From: Mesorhizobium sp. M1D.F.Ca.ET.043.01.1.1
GTDB taxonomy: Bacteria; Pseudomonadota; Alphaproteobacteria; Rhizobiales; Rhizobiaceae
Direction: 5' to 3'
Length of the DNA: 64,000 nucleotides
Assembly: GCF_003952385.1 (NCBI RefSeq)
Contig: NZ_CP034444.1
Location: forward strand, 4,278,001-4,342,000
Made by a program: the position numbers and the translations under genes. Each line of letters begins with the position of its first letter. Positions within the stretch are counted from its first letter, which is position 1. A model generated the notes under the pieces. The model had not been told where the DNA came from and ran no database searches. It was given only the letters and a program-made list of their open reading frames with translations. This document shows, piece by piece, positions 20,405 through 29,505 of the stretch.

Positions 20405-21177
20405 TCGGCCTCACCGATATCGAGAAGCGCTTCGGCGACAACCTTGTCCTGAAGGGCGTCACCGTCAGCATCGACGAGGGCAGCGTCACGGCGCTGGTCG
20501 GGCCGTCGGGCGGGGGAAAGAGCACGCTTTTGCGCTGCATCAACCTGCTGGAGATTCCGACCTCCGGCACCTTGCGCATCGGCGACGAGACGCTGGAATT
20601 TCACGCGGGCGCAAAGGTGCCGGCAAGGGATGTCCAGCGCGTGCGCCTGCAGACCGGCATGGTGTTCCAGAACTTCCAGCTCTTTCCGCATCGCACCGCG
20701 ATCGAGAATGTCATGGAAGGGCTAGTGACGGTGCTGAAATGGCCGCAGGCCAGGGCGCGCGAGCGGGCGCTGGCGCTGCTCGAAAAGGTCGGCATGGCGC
20801 ACAAGGCCGATGCCTGGCCGGCGACGCTATCCGGCGGCCAGCAGCAGCGCGTAGCGATCGCCAGAGCGCTGGCGCCGTCGCCGCGCGTGCTGCTTTGCGA
20901 CGAGCCGACCTCAGCGCTCGATCCAGAACTGGCGCAGGAAGTGGTCGATGTGCTGGGACAGCTGGCCCGCGAAGGCACCACCATGGTGATGGCCACGCAT
21001 GATCTGAGGCTCGCCTCCAAGATCGCGCAGGAAGTGGTGTTCCTCGATGCCGGCTCGGTCGTCGAAAAGGGCCCGGCCTCCATCGTGTTCGACAATCCGG
21101 AGCGTGAGCGGACCAAGCGCTTTATCGCCTCGCTGCGCCAGGAAGAGGCGCAGAAGGAAGCCGGCGGCGAGGGATAG
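20401..21177 (+). CDS. Amino-acid ABC transporter ATPase
   Basis: A 258-residue ATPase of the polar amino-acid class. Walker A GPSGGGKST, Q-loop VFQNFQLFPH, signature LSGGQQQRVAIA, Walker B VLLCDEPTSALD, H-loop ATHD. It overlaps the permease stop by four bases. The segment between 70 and 85 (LEFHAGAKVPARDVQRVR) is slightly longer than in many homologues. A terminator follows. Confidence 0.94.
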   Translation: MIGLTDIEKRFGDNLVLKGVTVSIDEGSVTALVGPSGGGKSTLLRCINLLEIPTSGTLRIGDETLEFHAGAKVPARDVQRVRLQTGMVFQNFQLFPHRTAIENVMEGLVTVLKWPQARARERALALLEKVGMAHKADAWPATLSGGQQQRVAIARALAPSPRVLLCDEPTSALDPELAQEVVDVLGQLAREGTTMVMATHDLRLASKIAQEVVFLDAGSVVEKGPASIVFDNPERERTKRFIASLRQEEAQKEAGGEG

Positions 21178-21197
21178 GTTTGGCGCCGGACCCCAAC

Positions 21198-21225
21198 AAA
21201 AAACCCGGCGCGAGGCCGGGTTTTT
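21198..21225. terminator. Bidirectional terminator
   Basis: AAAAAACCCGGC and GCCGGGTTTTT flank a short GCGAG loop. It lies between the convergent ATPase and carD genes and has a U-run in both directions. Confidence 0.88.
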
Positions 21226-21246
21226 CGTGTTGATGGGGCGGAAAGC

Positions 21247-21828
21247 TCAGGCAGCTTCTTCCTGCTCGGCTTCCTCGTTGTCGGCCTTGGCGCCGCGCTT
21301 CGGGCCCTTGTTGAGGTTGACCTCGATGAGGCGCACCGCTTCCGTCTCCGACATGCGGTTGACGGCGGCGATCTCGCGGGCCATGCGGTCGAGCGCGGCT
21401 TCATAGAGCTGGCGCTCGGAATACGACTGCTCCGGCTGGTTGTCGGCGCGGTAGAGGTCGCGCACCACTTCCGAGATCGAGATCAGGTCGCCGGAATTGA
21501 TCTTGGCGTCATATTCCTGCGCGCGGCGCGACCACATGGTGCGCTTGATGCGGGCGCGGCCCTGCACGACCTTCAGCGCGCGGTCGACGTAATCCTCTTC
21601 CGACAGCTTGCGCATGCCGATCGAGGTCGCCTTGGCGACCGGCACCTTGAGCCGCATCTTGTCCTTCTGGAAATCGATGACGAACAGCTCCAGCTTGTGA
21701 CCCGCGACTTCCTGCTCGTCGATGGCCACGATCTGGCCGACGCCATGCGCCGGATAGACGATGAACTCACCGGTCTTGAACCCGTGACGGGCCGCGGTGG
21801 ACTTCTTCTGCGGGGTGATCGTTGCCAT
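21247..21828 (-). CDS. carD: CarD/CdnL-family transcription regulator
   Basis: A 193-residue CarD-like protein that binds RNA polymerase beta and stabilises open complexes at many promoters. The N-terminal RNA-polymerase-interacting Tudor-like domain begins FKTGEFIVYPAHGVGQIVAI; the C-terminal helical DNA-binding domain covers about 75-170. The tail after 170 is charged (KRGAKADNEEAEQEEAA). Essential in several alphaproteobacteria. It is convergent with the ABC ATPase gene and separated from it by a terminator. Confidence 0.93.
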   Translation of the reverse strand: MATITPQKKSTAARHGFKTGEFIVYPAHGVGQIVAIDEQEVAGHKLELFVIDFQKDKMRLKVPVAKATSIGMRKLSEEDYVDRALKVVQGRARIKRTMWSRRAQEYDAKINSGDLISISEVVRDLYRADNQPEQSYSERQLYEAALDRMAREIAAVNRMSETEAVRLIEVNLNKGPKRGAKADNEEAEQEEAA

Positions 21829-22202
21829 TACGCCCTGAACTCCTTAGTTGTAGCGCCGGCATGGCGGCGCCGGCTGAACCCACGTGACCGGCGTTGGCCG
21901 ATCGTTAGCCGCACAACAGGTGAACCCGCCGGAAAAACCGAGACCGACAACCCGCACGAATGCGACCGCCTGCCCCAGATCGCTCTGGTTGGGGTTTGAA
22001 AAGCTCACCTTTCAGTGATTTGGGGCGTTAGCGCCATAAATCGACGTTGTGTCACCGGCATGTTTGGTTGATGTAACACAAAAAGTCGGAAGAATCAAGG
22101 TTTTGCTGCGTTCGCTAACGTCAAGCGCCGTCGCTGCCTGTCAAGACAGCAATCGTATCGGCTCCGTTACGCCGCGTCATGCCGACTTGGGCGGCTGAGC
22201 CG
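21829..22202. other. Intergenic region upstream of carD
   Basis: A 374-bp gap between the carD start and the fdxA stop, both on the minus strand. The part near 22010-22110 is AT-richer (CACAAAAAGTCGG, GGTTTTGCTGC) and probably holds the carD promoter. A short inverted repeat GGGCGTTAGCGCC is at about 22023-22036. No ORF or RNA gene is supported. Confidence 0.4.
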
Positions 22203-22541
22203 TCAGTCGCCTTCGCCAGGCTCGGCCGAGAAATATTTCTCAAACTTTCCGGTCTCGCCGTCAAAGGTCTTGGCGTCGGCCGGCGGCTCTTTCTTGGCGG
22301 TGATGTTGGGCCATTTCTCGGCGTATTCGGAATTGACCTGCAACCATTTGTCGAGGCCCGGCTCGGTATCCGGCTTGATCGCGTCGGCCGGGCATTCCGG
22401 TTCGCAGACGCCGCAATCGATGCACTCATCCGGGTGGATGACGAGCATGTTCTCGCCTTCGTAGAAACAGTCGACCGGACAGACCTCAATGCAGTCCATG
22501 TATTTGCATTTTATGCAATTGTCGGTCACGACATAGGTCAT
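22203..22541 (-). CDS. fdxA: Seven-iron ferredoxin FdxA
   Basis: A 112-residue 7Fe ferredoxin with one [3Fe-4S] and one [4Fe-4S] cluster, a soluble electron carrier. Cysteines at 9, 17, 21 and 25 and a second set at 40, 43, 46 and 50 ([12 protein letters not shown]) match the family. The C-terminal extension ([19 protein letters not shown]) is typical of the Azotobacter FdI-like long form. The ATG at 22541 has GGAG upstream; the frame to 22580 is not preferred. It follows the S4 and helicase genes in the same direction. Confidence 0.95.
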   Translation of the reverse strand: MTYVVTDNCIKCKYMDCIEVCPVDCFYEGENMLVIHPDECIDCGVCEPECPADAIKPDTEPGLDKWLQVNSEYAEKWPNITAKKEPPADAKTFDGETGKFEKYFSAEPGEGD

Positions 22542-22690
22542 TGCAGGCTCCGGGACGTCCCGTTTTGTCGGGCTTTTCAAGGTGAGGTAACGCCTTTGTC
22601 CGTCGCTTGCAAGGGCAGGGCTTGCCGGCTGGGGCAGCGTGGCGGAATGGAATTCCAGCCGGCTGTCGCGACGAGTTCGGATGGTTCCTT

Positions 22691-23077
22691 CTAGTCTTCG
22701 CCGAGCAGCCGGTCGGTTTGCCGGCGCTCCCGCTTGGTCGGGCGTCCGCTACCGGCCTCGCGCAGCGCCGGAATGGCGTCGGGAACGGCCTCGCCCTTCG
22801 GCGTCGGCAGGGGCGACATGTCCTCGTAAAGCAGGCGAGCTTCCTCGGCCGGGCCGCGCCGGGAACCGCAGCCGAGCAGCTTCCAGACCAGGATCCGGCG
22901 GTCGAGCGTGATGGTCAGCACATCGCCGGCCTTGACCAGATCGGAGGCCTGCGCTGCTTTGTCGCGATTGATGCGGACGCGTCCGGCAACCACCAGCTTC
23001 GCCGCCAGCGAGCGCGATTTCACCGCACGCGAGAAGAACAGCCATTTGTCGATGCGCTGGCGGCCTTCTCCAACCAT
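22691..23077 (-). CDS. S4-domain RNA-binding protein (HslR-like)
   Basis: A 128-residue protein with an S4 RNA-binding domain at the N-terminus ([20 protein letters not shown], then [19 protein letters not shown]), like the ribosome-associated heat-shock protein Hsp15. The C-terminal 55 residues are charged and unstructured-looking. It starts 15 bp after the helicase stop, so the two are very likely cotranscribed; both are predicted RNA-binding proteins. The 149-bp gap to fdxA holds no gene. Confidence 0.9.
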   Translation of the reverse strand: MVGEGRQRIDKWLFFSRAVKSRSLAAKLVVAGRVRINRDKAAQASDLVKAGDVLTITLDRRILVWKLLGCGSRRGPAEEARLLYEDMSPLPTPKGEAVPDAIPALREAGSGRPTKRERRQTDRLLGED

Positions 23078-23092
23078 CGCAACCGGCCTGGG

Positions 23093-26000
23093 CTATTTCT
23101 TCAGCTGGTCGCGCAACGCGGCGAGCTTGGCGAAGGGCGAATCCGGGTCGAAGCGCTGCGGGCGCTCGTCGCGCGGCTTGCCCTGGAAGGCCGGCTTGCC
23201 GGCATTGCCCTTGCCGTCCTGCCTGTTGCCCTTCCAGTCCGGCCGCCCCTCGCGGCGGTCGGGGCGCTCGCCTTGCGGCTTGCCGTCGCGCCGCTCGCCG
23301 TCACGTTCCGGGCGCGGCTTGAACTTCGAGCGATCGAAGCGCGGCTTGCCGGCGCCCTCGCGCTGGTCGCGGCGTCCCTCATGAGCCGGCCGATCGCTGG
23401 CCTGGCCACCCGTGGCGCCTGGCTGGCCATCGCGTGCCGCCTGGCCGTTGCGCGGACGATTGTCGCGGCGGTTGTCATGACGGTGGCGCGGCCGCTGATG
23501 GTCGAAACGGGCCTGCCGCCACAAAAGGATCGGCTTAGGCTCTTCCTGCTCGGTTGCGGTTTCGGCGGCGGCGGCTTCCGGTGCGGCGTCCGTCGGGGCT
23601 TCCGTTGCCGCGGCGGTATCGGACCGAGCAGCGCTCTCGCCACTTTCCGCCGCAGGTGCCGCTTCGGCAGTTGGCTCAGCCTCGGCAGCAACGGCAACCA
23701 GTTCATCGGTTTGTTCCGCCGCGGCCTCGTTCGCCGCCACGGTTTGGGTGTGCGCTTTTGCTTCAGCAGCGGGTTCTGCATCTGCTTCGGCAGCAGGCTC
23801 GCCTGTGGTATCGGCTTCGTTGGCGGCGTGTACTTCAGCCGCCGCCTCCGAGTCTTCGGCAGCCGCTTCGGCAACGGCATCCGTGGTCGATGCCTCAGCC
23901 TTTGCTACCCGAGCGGCCTCCTCCGCTGCGAGCTTCGCGGCGGCGGCCTCGCGGGCCGCGTTGTCCAGCGCGTCGAGCTTGGCCTTCACCTCGGCGGCCG
24001 GCTTCGGTTCGGAGCGATAGCCCAGACCTTTGAGGATCTCTTCCATGTCGTCGGCGGTGGCGCCGAGAATCGACATCATCGGCGGCGTCACCATGAAGGC
24101 GTGGCCGTCATAGGCGCCGTCCGGACGCTGGCCGAGGCCGGGCTTCCAGTTGGTCGCCGGACGGATCAGGTCGGCCAGCCGCTCGAGGATGTCGACGCGC
24201 ACGGCGCGGCGGCCGAGATTGCGATAGCCGGCGAGCTTGTAGAAGGTCTTGTCGAAGGCCGGGTCGATGACCACCGACGTGCGGCCCGATGCCAGCGCAT
24301 GCACCACGTCGCCGAAGCCCGGCTTGTCCTTGCCGTCGTTCTTCAGCGCCCACAGCAGCGTCACCAGCCCGGCCGGCGCCGGCTTGATCAGCGCCGGCAC
24401 GAAGACATGGTAGGCGCCGAAGCGCACGCCGAGGCGTCGCAGCGCCGCGCGGCCCTCCTGGTCGAGCGACTTCATCTCCTCGGCGATGTCGCGGCGATTG
24501 ATGAGGCCGAAATGCTCGACGAGCTGGAAGGCGATGCCGCGCGCGATGCCGGCGAGCTGCTCGGCATTCTTCAAATCGACCAGCGGCTTCAAAAGCGTTT
24601 CGATCTGGAAATTCACGAAACGCTCGGCGCGCGCCGCCACCTTGTCGCGGGCCGGCCCGGTAAGCTGCTCGTCGGCGAGCAGCACGAGCCGCGGCTTGAG
24701 TGCTTCGTCGCCGGCGACCAGCGTGCCGATCGGCGCGCCGATCCAGCGCAGGACGCCGTCCGAGCCCAACGCCAGATCGCCATTGGCGCAGGCGGCGAAG
24801 CGCTCGGCGCGCGCCTCGAACTCCGCGCTGAGCGCCTTCTGGGCTGCGGTGCGCACCGCCTTGGCGTCCTCGCCGCCGGCGCTCTGGTCGGCGGTGAAGC
24901 GGAATCCCTGCAACTCGCCGACGTGATGGCCTTCGACGAGGACGGTTCCGGTTGGGCTGATTTCGGCTTCAGGCATGGTATTTTCTCTAAGGCGCCGCAT
25001 GAGGACGGAAGTCCTGCGGTCTACGAAGCGTTTCGTCAACCGCTCATGCAGCGCATCCGACAATCTGTCTTCGATTTCGCGCGTCTTTTCCTGCCAGTGT
25101 AGCTGATCGGCCAGCCAGCCAGGCCGGTTGGAGACGAAGGTCCAGGTGCGGATCTGGGCGATCCGGTGCGACAGCGTGTCGATATCGCCATCCGTGGTGT
25201 CGGCTCGCCGCACCTGCTCGGCCATGTAATTCTCATCGACATGGCCACGGCGTGCAAGGTCCATGTAGATCGAGGCGATGAGGTCAGCATGCTGGGCCGG
25301 CGCGATCTTGCGGTAGTCGGGCAGCGCGCAGGCTTCCCAAAGCAGCGCCACGCGCTCCTTGGCAGTGGCGAGCGCCCTGATGTCCTCGTCGCGCGACAGG
25401 TGCTCCAGCGCCTGGGCGTCGACCGCCGGCAGCGCCCGGGTCAGCCCTTCGACCGGCGCGTTGGTTTCGATCGAGCGCTTCAACGCGTCGAGGCTGGAGA
25501 AATCGAAGTCGGCGGTGCGCCACTGCAGCACCTTCACCGGGTCGAAATCGTGCCCCTCGATCTTCTTGACCAGATCCTCGTCGAACGGATCGACCTGGCC
25601 GGTGACGCCGAAGGTGCCGTCGCGCAGGTGGCGGCCGGCGCGGCCCGCGATCTGGCCGAGCTCGGCCGCAGTCAGGTTGCGGTACTGGTAGCCGTCGAAC
25701 TTGCGGTTCTGGGCGAAGGCGACATGCTCGAGATCGAGGTTCAGTCCCATGCCGATGGCGTCGGTGGCGACGAGATAGTCGACGTCGCCCGACTGGAAGA
25801 TCTCCACCTGGGCATTGCGGGTGCGGGGCGAGAGCGCGCCGAGCACGACGGCGGCACCGCCCTGCTGGCGGCGGATCAGCTCGGCGATCGCATAGACCTC
25901 GTCCGCCGAGAAGGCGACGATCGCCGTGCGCCGCGGCAGACGGGTGAGCTTCTTCGAGCCGGCATAGGCAAGGTGCGACAGGCGCGGCCGCGTCACCACC

Positions 26001-26455
26001 GAAACGCCCTTCAGCAGTTTCTGCAGGATGCCGTGCATGGTGGCGGCGCCCAGAAGCAGCGTCTCCTGGCGGCCGCGCAGATGCAGGATGCGGTCGGTGA
26101 AGATGTGGCCGCGCTCGAGGTCGCCGGCAAGCTGCACCTCGTCGATGGCGACGAAGGCGGCATCGGTCTCGCGCGGCATCGCCTCGACGGTGCAGACGGA
26201 ATATTTGGCGCCCGCCGGAACGATCTTTTCCTCGCCGGTGACCAGCGCCACCTTGTGCGCGCCAACCTTCTCGCAAACGCGGGCATAGACCTCGCGGGCA
26301 AGAAGTCTCAGCGGCAGGCCGATGACGCCGGTCTCGTGCGCCACCATGCGCTCGATGGCGAGATGGGTCTTGCCGGTGTTGGTGGGGCCGAGCACGGCGG
26401 TCACGTCGCGGCCCGAAAGGATCAGCGGCTGGGAGTGTTTCGGCTGGATATTCAT
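23093..26455 (-). CDS. Suv3-like DExH RNA helicase with long acidic/basic tail
   Basis: A 1120-residue protein related to the mitochondrial RNA helicase Suv3. Motif I is GPTNTGKTH, motif II DEVQLAGD, with motif VI QIAGRAGRH in the second RecA-like domain; a Suv3-type C-terminal helical region follows. From about 780 an Ala/Glu-rich acidic stretch of some 170 residues gives way to an Arg/Lys/Gly/Asp-rich basic tail (PRHRHDNRRDNRPRNG, RRDGKPQGERPDRREG) probably for RNA binding. The ATG at 26455 is preferred because the extra residues to 26584 do not look like the family. It is the first gene of a run with the S4 protein. The GANTC-rich block lies upstream. Confidence 0.92.
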   Translation of the reverse strand: MNIQPKHSQPLILSGRDVTAVLGPTNTGKTHLAIERMVAHETGVIGLPLRLLAREVYARVCEKVGAHKVALVTGEEKIVPAGAKYSVCTVEAMPRETDAAFVAIDEVQLAGDLERGHIFTDRILHLRGRQETLLLGAATMHGILQKLLKGVSVVTRPRLSHLAYAGSKKLTRLPRRTAIVAFSADEVYAIAELIRRQQGGAAVVLGALSPRTRNAQVEIFQSGDVDYLVATDAIGMGLNLDLEHVAFAQNRKFDGYQYRNLTAAELGQIAGRAGRHLRDGTFGVTGQVDPFDEDLVKKIEGHDFDPVKVLQWRTADFDFSSLDALKRSIETNAPVEGLTRALPAVDAQALEHLSRDEDIRALATAKERVALLWEACALPDYRKIAPAQHADLIASIYMDLARRGHVDENYMAEQVRRADTTDGDIDTLSHRIAQIRTWTFVSNRPGWLADQLHWQEKTREIEDRLSDALHERLTKRFVDRRTSVLMRRLRENTMPEAEISPTGTVLVEGHHVGELQGFRFTADQSAGGEDAKAVRTAAQKALSAEFEARAERFAACANGDLALGSDGVLRWIGAPIGTLVAGDEALKPRLVLLADEQLTGPARDKVAARAERFVNFQIETLLKPLVDLKNAEQLAGIARGIAFQLVEHFGLINRRDIAEEMKSLDQEGRAALRRLGVRFGAYHVFVPALIKPAPAGLVTLLWALKNDGKDKPGFGDVVHALASGRTSVVIDPAFDKTFYKLAGYRNLGRRAVRVDILERLADLIRPATNWKPGLGQRPDGAYDGHAFMVTPPMMSILGATADDMEEILKGLGYRSEPKPAAEVKAKLDALDNAAREAAAAKLAAEEAARVAKAEASTTDAVAEAAAEDSEAAAEVHAANEADTTGEPAAEADAEPAAEAKAHTQTVAANEAAAEQTDELVAVAAEAEPTAEAAPAAESGESAARSDTAAATEAPTDAAPEAAAAETATEQEEPKPILLWRQARFDHQRPRHRHDNRRDNRPRNGQAARDGQPGATGGQASDRPAHEGRRDQREGAGKPRFDRSKFKPRPERDGERRDGKPQGERPDRREGRPDWKGNRQDGKGNAGKPAFQGKPRDERPQRFDPDSPFAKLAALRDQLKK

Positions 26456-26633
26456 CGGCTCGGAAATGACGCTTTCTGCCGCTTGTTGTCGGGGACGCGG
26501 CGGTGCCGCCGCGTATGACAGCCGACACATAGGGATTTCAGACGCGAAGCGAAAGCGGAATGTTCCCATCAGGAGATGGCGCAACGACAGGCAAGATCAA
26601 AATCCGCTGCCGATTAACCGTTGGAACGAGTCT

Positions 26634-26655
26634 GGAACGAATCGGCGACGAATCA
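26634..26655 (+). repeat. 22-bp direct repeat, copy 1
   Basis: GGAACGAATCGGCGACGAAT plus CA carries two GANTC sites 11 bp apart, one helical turn. An identical copy is at 26916-26937. A GGTTT(T)GTTCAC block lies about 20-25 bp after each copy, so the duplication extends imperfectly beyond the core. Confidence 0.9.
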
Positions 26656-26915
26656 CTGACTCGGTCTGATTCAGGTTTTGTTCACGGCTATATGTGGATT
26701 TTTTGACGATGAGTCTCACCACATGCTGAATCCGGGAACTGGCCCGTTTCATGCTTGGCTTGACGGGCCGCGAGGGCTGTTAACCTTTGCTGGTGAACGA
26801 TCACCGCCGGCTAGGGCGCAGCCGCCAAGATTATGAAATGGTTGATCTTTCCTAACCGCCGTTAATCTTTTCAGCGCCATTTCCGAGCCTCGGCGTTAAC
26901 TTTGCGACCAAAGCC

Positions 26916-26937
26916 GGAACGAATCGGCGACGAATCA
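26916..26937 (+). repeat. 22-bp direct repeat, copy 2
   Basis: Identical to 26634-26655, 282 bp away, and followed by TTGTTCACC and then TTGTCCACA. See copy 1. Confidence 0.9.
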
Positions 26938-27096
26938 GCGATCCACGCATTTTCCCGGTTTGTTCACCCCCCAGATATGGTGTTGTCCACAGCTTGCGCA
27001 CCGAAAACTCACAGCTTGTGAACAAGGTTTCGCACAGGGCGCGGGGAGGCCGTTAACTTTTGCGTGCCGAATTGAGGCATACATCGCGCGGCCCGG

Positions 27097-27130
27097 AAAA
27101 AACAGCCGACCCGATTGCGTCGGGCCGGCT
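27097..27130 (-). terminator. Terminator downstream of phbB
   Basis: On the minus strand AGCCGGCCCGA pairs with TCGGGTCGGCT (one G-U) around a short loop and is followed by a run of T. It sits 36 bp after the phbB stop and ends the phbA-phbB direction. Confidence 0.82.
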
Positions 27131-27165
27131 GCCGCGGCGTCAAAAGATCTCAGGCAAGATGGATC

Positions 27166-27891
27166 TCAGGTGAAATATTGGCCGCCATTGGCGCTGATCG
27201 TCGAGCCGGTGATGAAGCCGGCCTCGTCCGACGCCAGGAAGACGACGCAGCGCGCGACCTCTTCCGGCTCGCCGAGCCGGCCGACCGGAATTTGCGGGAT
27301 GATGCGCTCGTTAAGCACCTTCTCGTCGATCGCCTTGACCATCTCGGTCGCGATATAGCCGGGACAGATGACGTTGACGGTGATGCCCGCGCGGGCCCCC
27401 TCCTGCGCCAGCGCCTTCGAGAAGCCGATGTCGCCGGCTTTGGCGGCGGAATAATTGACCTGGCCGGCCTGGCCCTTCTGGCCGTTGATCGAGGAGATGG
27501 TGATGACGCGGCCGAACTTGCGGTCGCGCATGCCGCTCCACAGCGGGTGCGTCATGTTGAAGACGCCGGAGAGGTTGGTGTCGACGACCTCCTTCCACTG
27601 CTCGCGGGTCATCTTGTGGAACATGGCGTCACGCGTGATGCCGGCATTGTTGACCAGCACCGAGACCGGTCCGAGATCGGCCTCGACCTGTTTGATGCCG
27701 GCGGCGCAGGCGTCGTAGTCGGCGACCGACCATTTGTAGACGGGAATGCCGGTCTCGGCCTTGAATTTCCCAGCCGCTTCGTCGTTGCCGGCATAGTTCG
27801 CGGCAACCGAATAACCGGCATTCTTCAAAGCCACCGATATGGCCGCGCCGATGCCGCGCGATCCGCCCGTGACGATTGCTACCTTGCTCAT
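27166..27891 (-). CDS. phbB: Acetoacetyl-CoA reductase
   Basis: Reduces acetoacetyl-CoA to (R)-3-hydroxybutyryl-CoA with NADPH, the second step of polyhydroxybutyrate synthesis. The 241-residue SDR has the cofactor motif TGGSRGIG near the N-terminus, NNAG at the fourth strand, and the catalytic Ser-Tyr-Lys set in ISSINGQKGQAGQVNYSAAK. PGYIATEM is the substrate-loop hallmark of PhaB. phbA lies upstream on the same strand, separated by 124 bp with an inverted repeat. Confidence 0.97.
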   Translation of the reverse strand: MSKVAIVTGGSRGIGAAISVALKNAGYSVAANYAGNDEAAGKFKAETGIPVYKWSVADYDACAAGIKQVEADLGPVSVLVNNAGITRDAMFHKMTREQWKEVVDTNLSGVFNMTHPLWSGMRDRKFGRVITISSINGQKGQAGQVNYSAAKAGDIGFSKALAQEGARAGITVNVICPGYIATEMVKAIDEKVLNERIIPQIPVGRLGEPEEVARCVVFLASDEAGFITGSTISANGGQYFT

Positions 27892-27917
27892 GTGGTCCTC
27901 CCTTTAAAATCGTCTGA

Positions 27918-28003
27918 GCGAATAGGGAGTAGCGAATAGCGAGTAGGGACCTGTCGTCCCGGCGCGCAGCGCTTTTCTTCCCTATTCGCTACTCCCTATT
28001 CGC
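27918..28003. repeat. Inverted repeat of AGGGAGTAG-type sequence
   Basis: Perfect 22-base arms (GCGAATAGGGAGTAGCGAAT plus AG) at 27918-27939 and 27982-28003 flank a 42-bp centre. Similar simple-sequence hairpins occur at 48452-48522 and near 63511-63565. It lies between phbA and phbB. Confidence 0.85.
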
Positions 28004-28015
28004 TATTTGCCGAGC

Positions 28016-29200
28016 TCAGAGCGCCTCGACGCACATGGCGACGCCCATGCCGCCACCGATGCAGAGCGTGGCGAGACCCTTCTTGGCGCCGCGGCGGCGC
28101 ATCTCATAGACCAGCGTGTTGAAGACGCGGGCGCCGGAGGCGCCGATCGGATGGCCGATGGCGATGGCGCCGCCATTGACGTTGACGATCGAGGGATCCC
28201 AGCCCATGCCCTTGTTGACGGCGCAGGCCTGCGCGGCGAAGGCTTCGTTGGCCTCGACGAGATCGAGATCCTTGACCGACCAGCCGGCCTTCTCCAGCGC
28301 CCGCTTCGAGGCCGGGATCGGGCCGGTGCCCATGATCGCCGGATCGACGCCGGCGGTCGCCCAGGAGGCGATGCGGACCAGCGGAGTGATGCCGCGCCGG
28401 GCGGCCTCGGCCTCGGTCATCAGCAGCGCGCCGGCGGCGCCGTCATTGATACCGGATGCGTTGGCTGCGGTGACCGTGCCATCCTTGTCGAAAGCCGGCT
28501 TCAGCTTGGTCATGGCGTCCAGCGTGGCGCCGAGACGGATATATTCGTCCTGGTCGACGATGGTGTCGCCCTTCCTGCCCTTGACGGTGAAGGCGACGAT
28601 CTCATCCTTGAACCTGCCGGCCTTCTGCGCGGCTTCGGCCTTGTTCTGCGAAGCCAGCGCGAACTCGTCCTGGTCGTCGCGGGTGATCTGGAACTGGCGG
28701 GCGACGTTCTCGGCGGTGTTGCCCATGTGGTAGCCGTTGAAGGCATCCCACAGGCCGTCCTTGATCATGGTGTCGATCATCTTGTAGTCGCCCATCTTGA
28801 CGCCGGCGCGCAGGTGCTGGGCGTGCGGCGACAGCGACATCGATTCCTGGCCGCCGGCGACGATCACCCTGGCGTCGCCGGTAACGATCTGCTGCATGCC
28901 GAGCGCGACGGCCCTGAGACCCGAGCCGCAAACCTGGTTGAGGCCCCAGGCGGTCGTCTCCTTGGGCAGGCCGGCATTGATGGAAGCCTGGCGGGCGGGG
29001 TTCTGGCCCTGAGCGGCTGTCAGCACCTGGCCGAGGATGACTTCGTCCACTTCCGCCGGATCGACCTTGGCCCGCGACAGCAATTCCTTGATGACGACGG
29101 CGCCGAGCTGGTGCGCGGGCGTTGCGGCGAAACTGCCGTTGAAGGAGCCGACCGCCGTGCGGGCGGCGCTGGCGACGACGATTGAATTGGAAGCGGACAT
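28016..29200 (-). CDS. phbA: Acetyl-CoA acetyltransferase (beta-ketothiolase)
   Basis: Condenses two acetyl-CoA to acetoacetyl-CoA, the first step of polyhydroxybutyrate synthesis. The 394-residue thiolase has the nucleophile Cys91 (NQVCGSG), His350 (GHPIGASG) and the acid/base Cys380 (CIGGGMG). The ATG at 29200 follows GGAGAAG. The frame extends to 29266 without support. phbB follows; phaR is divergent, with PhaR-site-like sequence in the gap. Confidence 0.97.
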   Translation of the reverse strand: MSASNSIVVASAARTAVGSFNGSFAATPAHQLGAVVIKELLSRAKVDPAEVDEVILGQVLTAAQGQNPARQASINAGLPKETTAWGLNQVCGSGLRAVALGMQQIVTGDARVIVAGGQESMSLSPHAQHLRAGVKMGDYKMIDTMIKDGLWDAFNGYHMGNTAENVARQFQITRDDQDEFALASQNKAEAAQKAGRFKDEIVAFTVKGRKGDTIVDQDEYIRLGATLDAMTKLKPAFDKDGTVTAANASGINDGAAGALLMTEAEAARRGITPLVRIASWATAGVDPAIMGTGPIPASKRALEKAGWSVKDLDLVEANEAFAAQACAVNKGMGWDPSIVNVNGGAIAIGHPIGASGARVFNTLVYEMRRRGAKKGLATLCIGGGMGVAMCVEAL

Positions 29201-29505
29201 TTTCTTCTCCAGACTTCGAGGTGTCGTGTTGCGGGCTATCCTTGAGGACTTTTCTTGCCCGTTCAAGGACCTGAGTCAAACCGGAAATGGGCATGGCCGC
29301 CATGCGCGGCAAGCAGGTCGGGCGCTAATCGTGACGGCGCAGCCGTTGCCGCGCAGCACAATTTGCTCCGCCCTTTCCGCATTAAATGATGCCGCACTGC
29401 ACAAAGCACTTGGAATTATGACGCTTTTGCGCATATCCTCGACAAATGGCGCAATCGTTACCGGCCGCTTACTCTGAACGCGCCGGTATCCTGGGGAGGA
29501 TACGG
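29201..29505. promoter_or_regulatory. phbA-phaR divergent control region with candidate PhaR site
   Basis: The 305-bp gap contains GCCGCACTGCACAAAGC at 29391-29407. PhaR of other bacteria binds TGC-rich sites near phasin and phaR genes. The core GCACTGCA recurs at 31468-31475 (inverted, GCAGTGCA region) and 32718-32725. This is pattern matching, not proof of binding. Nothing else was recognised in the gap. Confidence 0.4.

Larger units (their letters stand above)
26600..27030. promoter_or_regulatory. GANTC- and DnaA-box-like cluster (possible origin-like or cell-cycle control region)
   Basis: This lies in the 710-bp gap between the helicase start and phbB. Nine GANTC sites, the CcrM methylation target, occur between 26628 and 26936: 26628, 26639, 26650, 26658, 26668, 26711, 26728, 26921 and 26932. 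DnaA-box-like 9-mers: TTGTCCACA at 26983, TTGTTCACA (minus) at 27017-27025, TTGTTCACG at 26678 and TTGTTCACC at 26960. TTAAC-type words, close to CtrA half-sites, occur near 26614, 26780, 26895 and 27052. These are seen in the sequence; the role as origin or promoter is inference. The usual origin neighbours (hemE, parAB, gidA) are not in this window. Confidence 0.45.

Noticed and set aside
26456..27096. Calling this gap the chromosomal oriC
   Set aside because: Motifs fit, but the standard origin neighbours are absent and skew cannot be computed here, so only a candidate region is reported.
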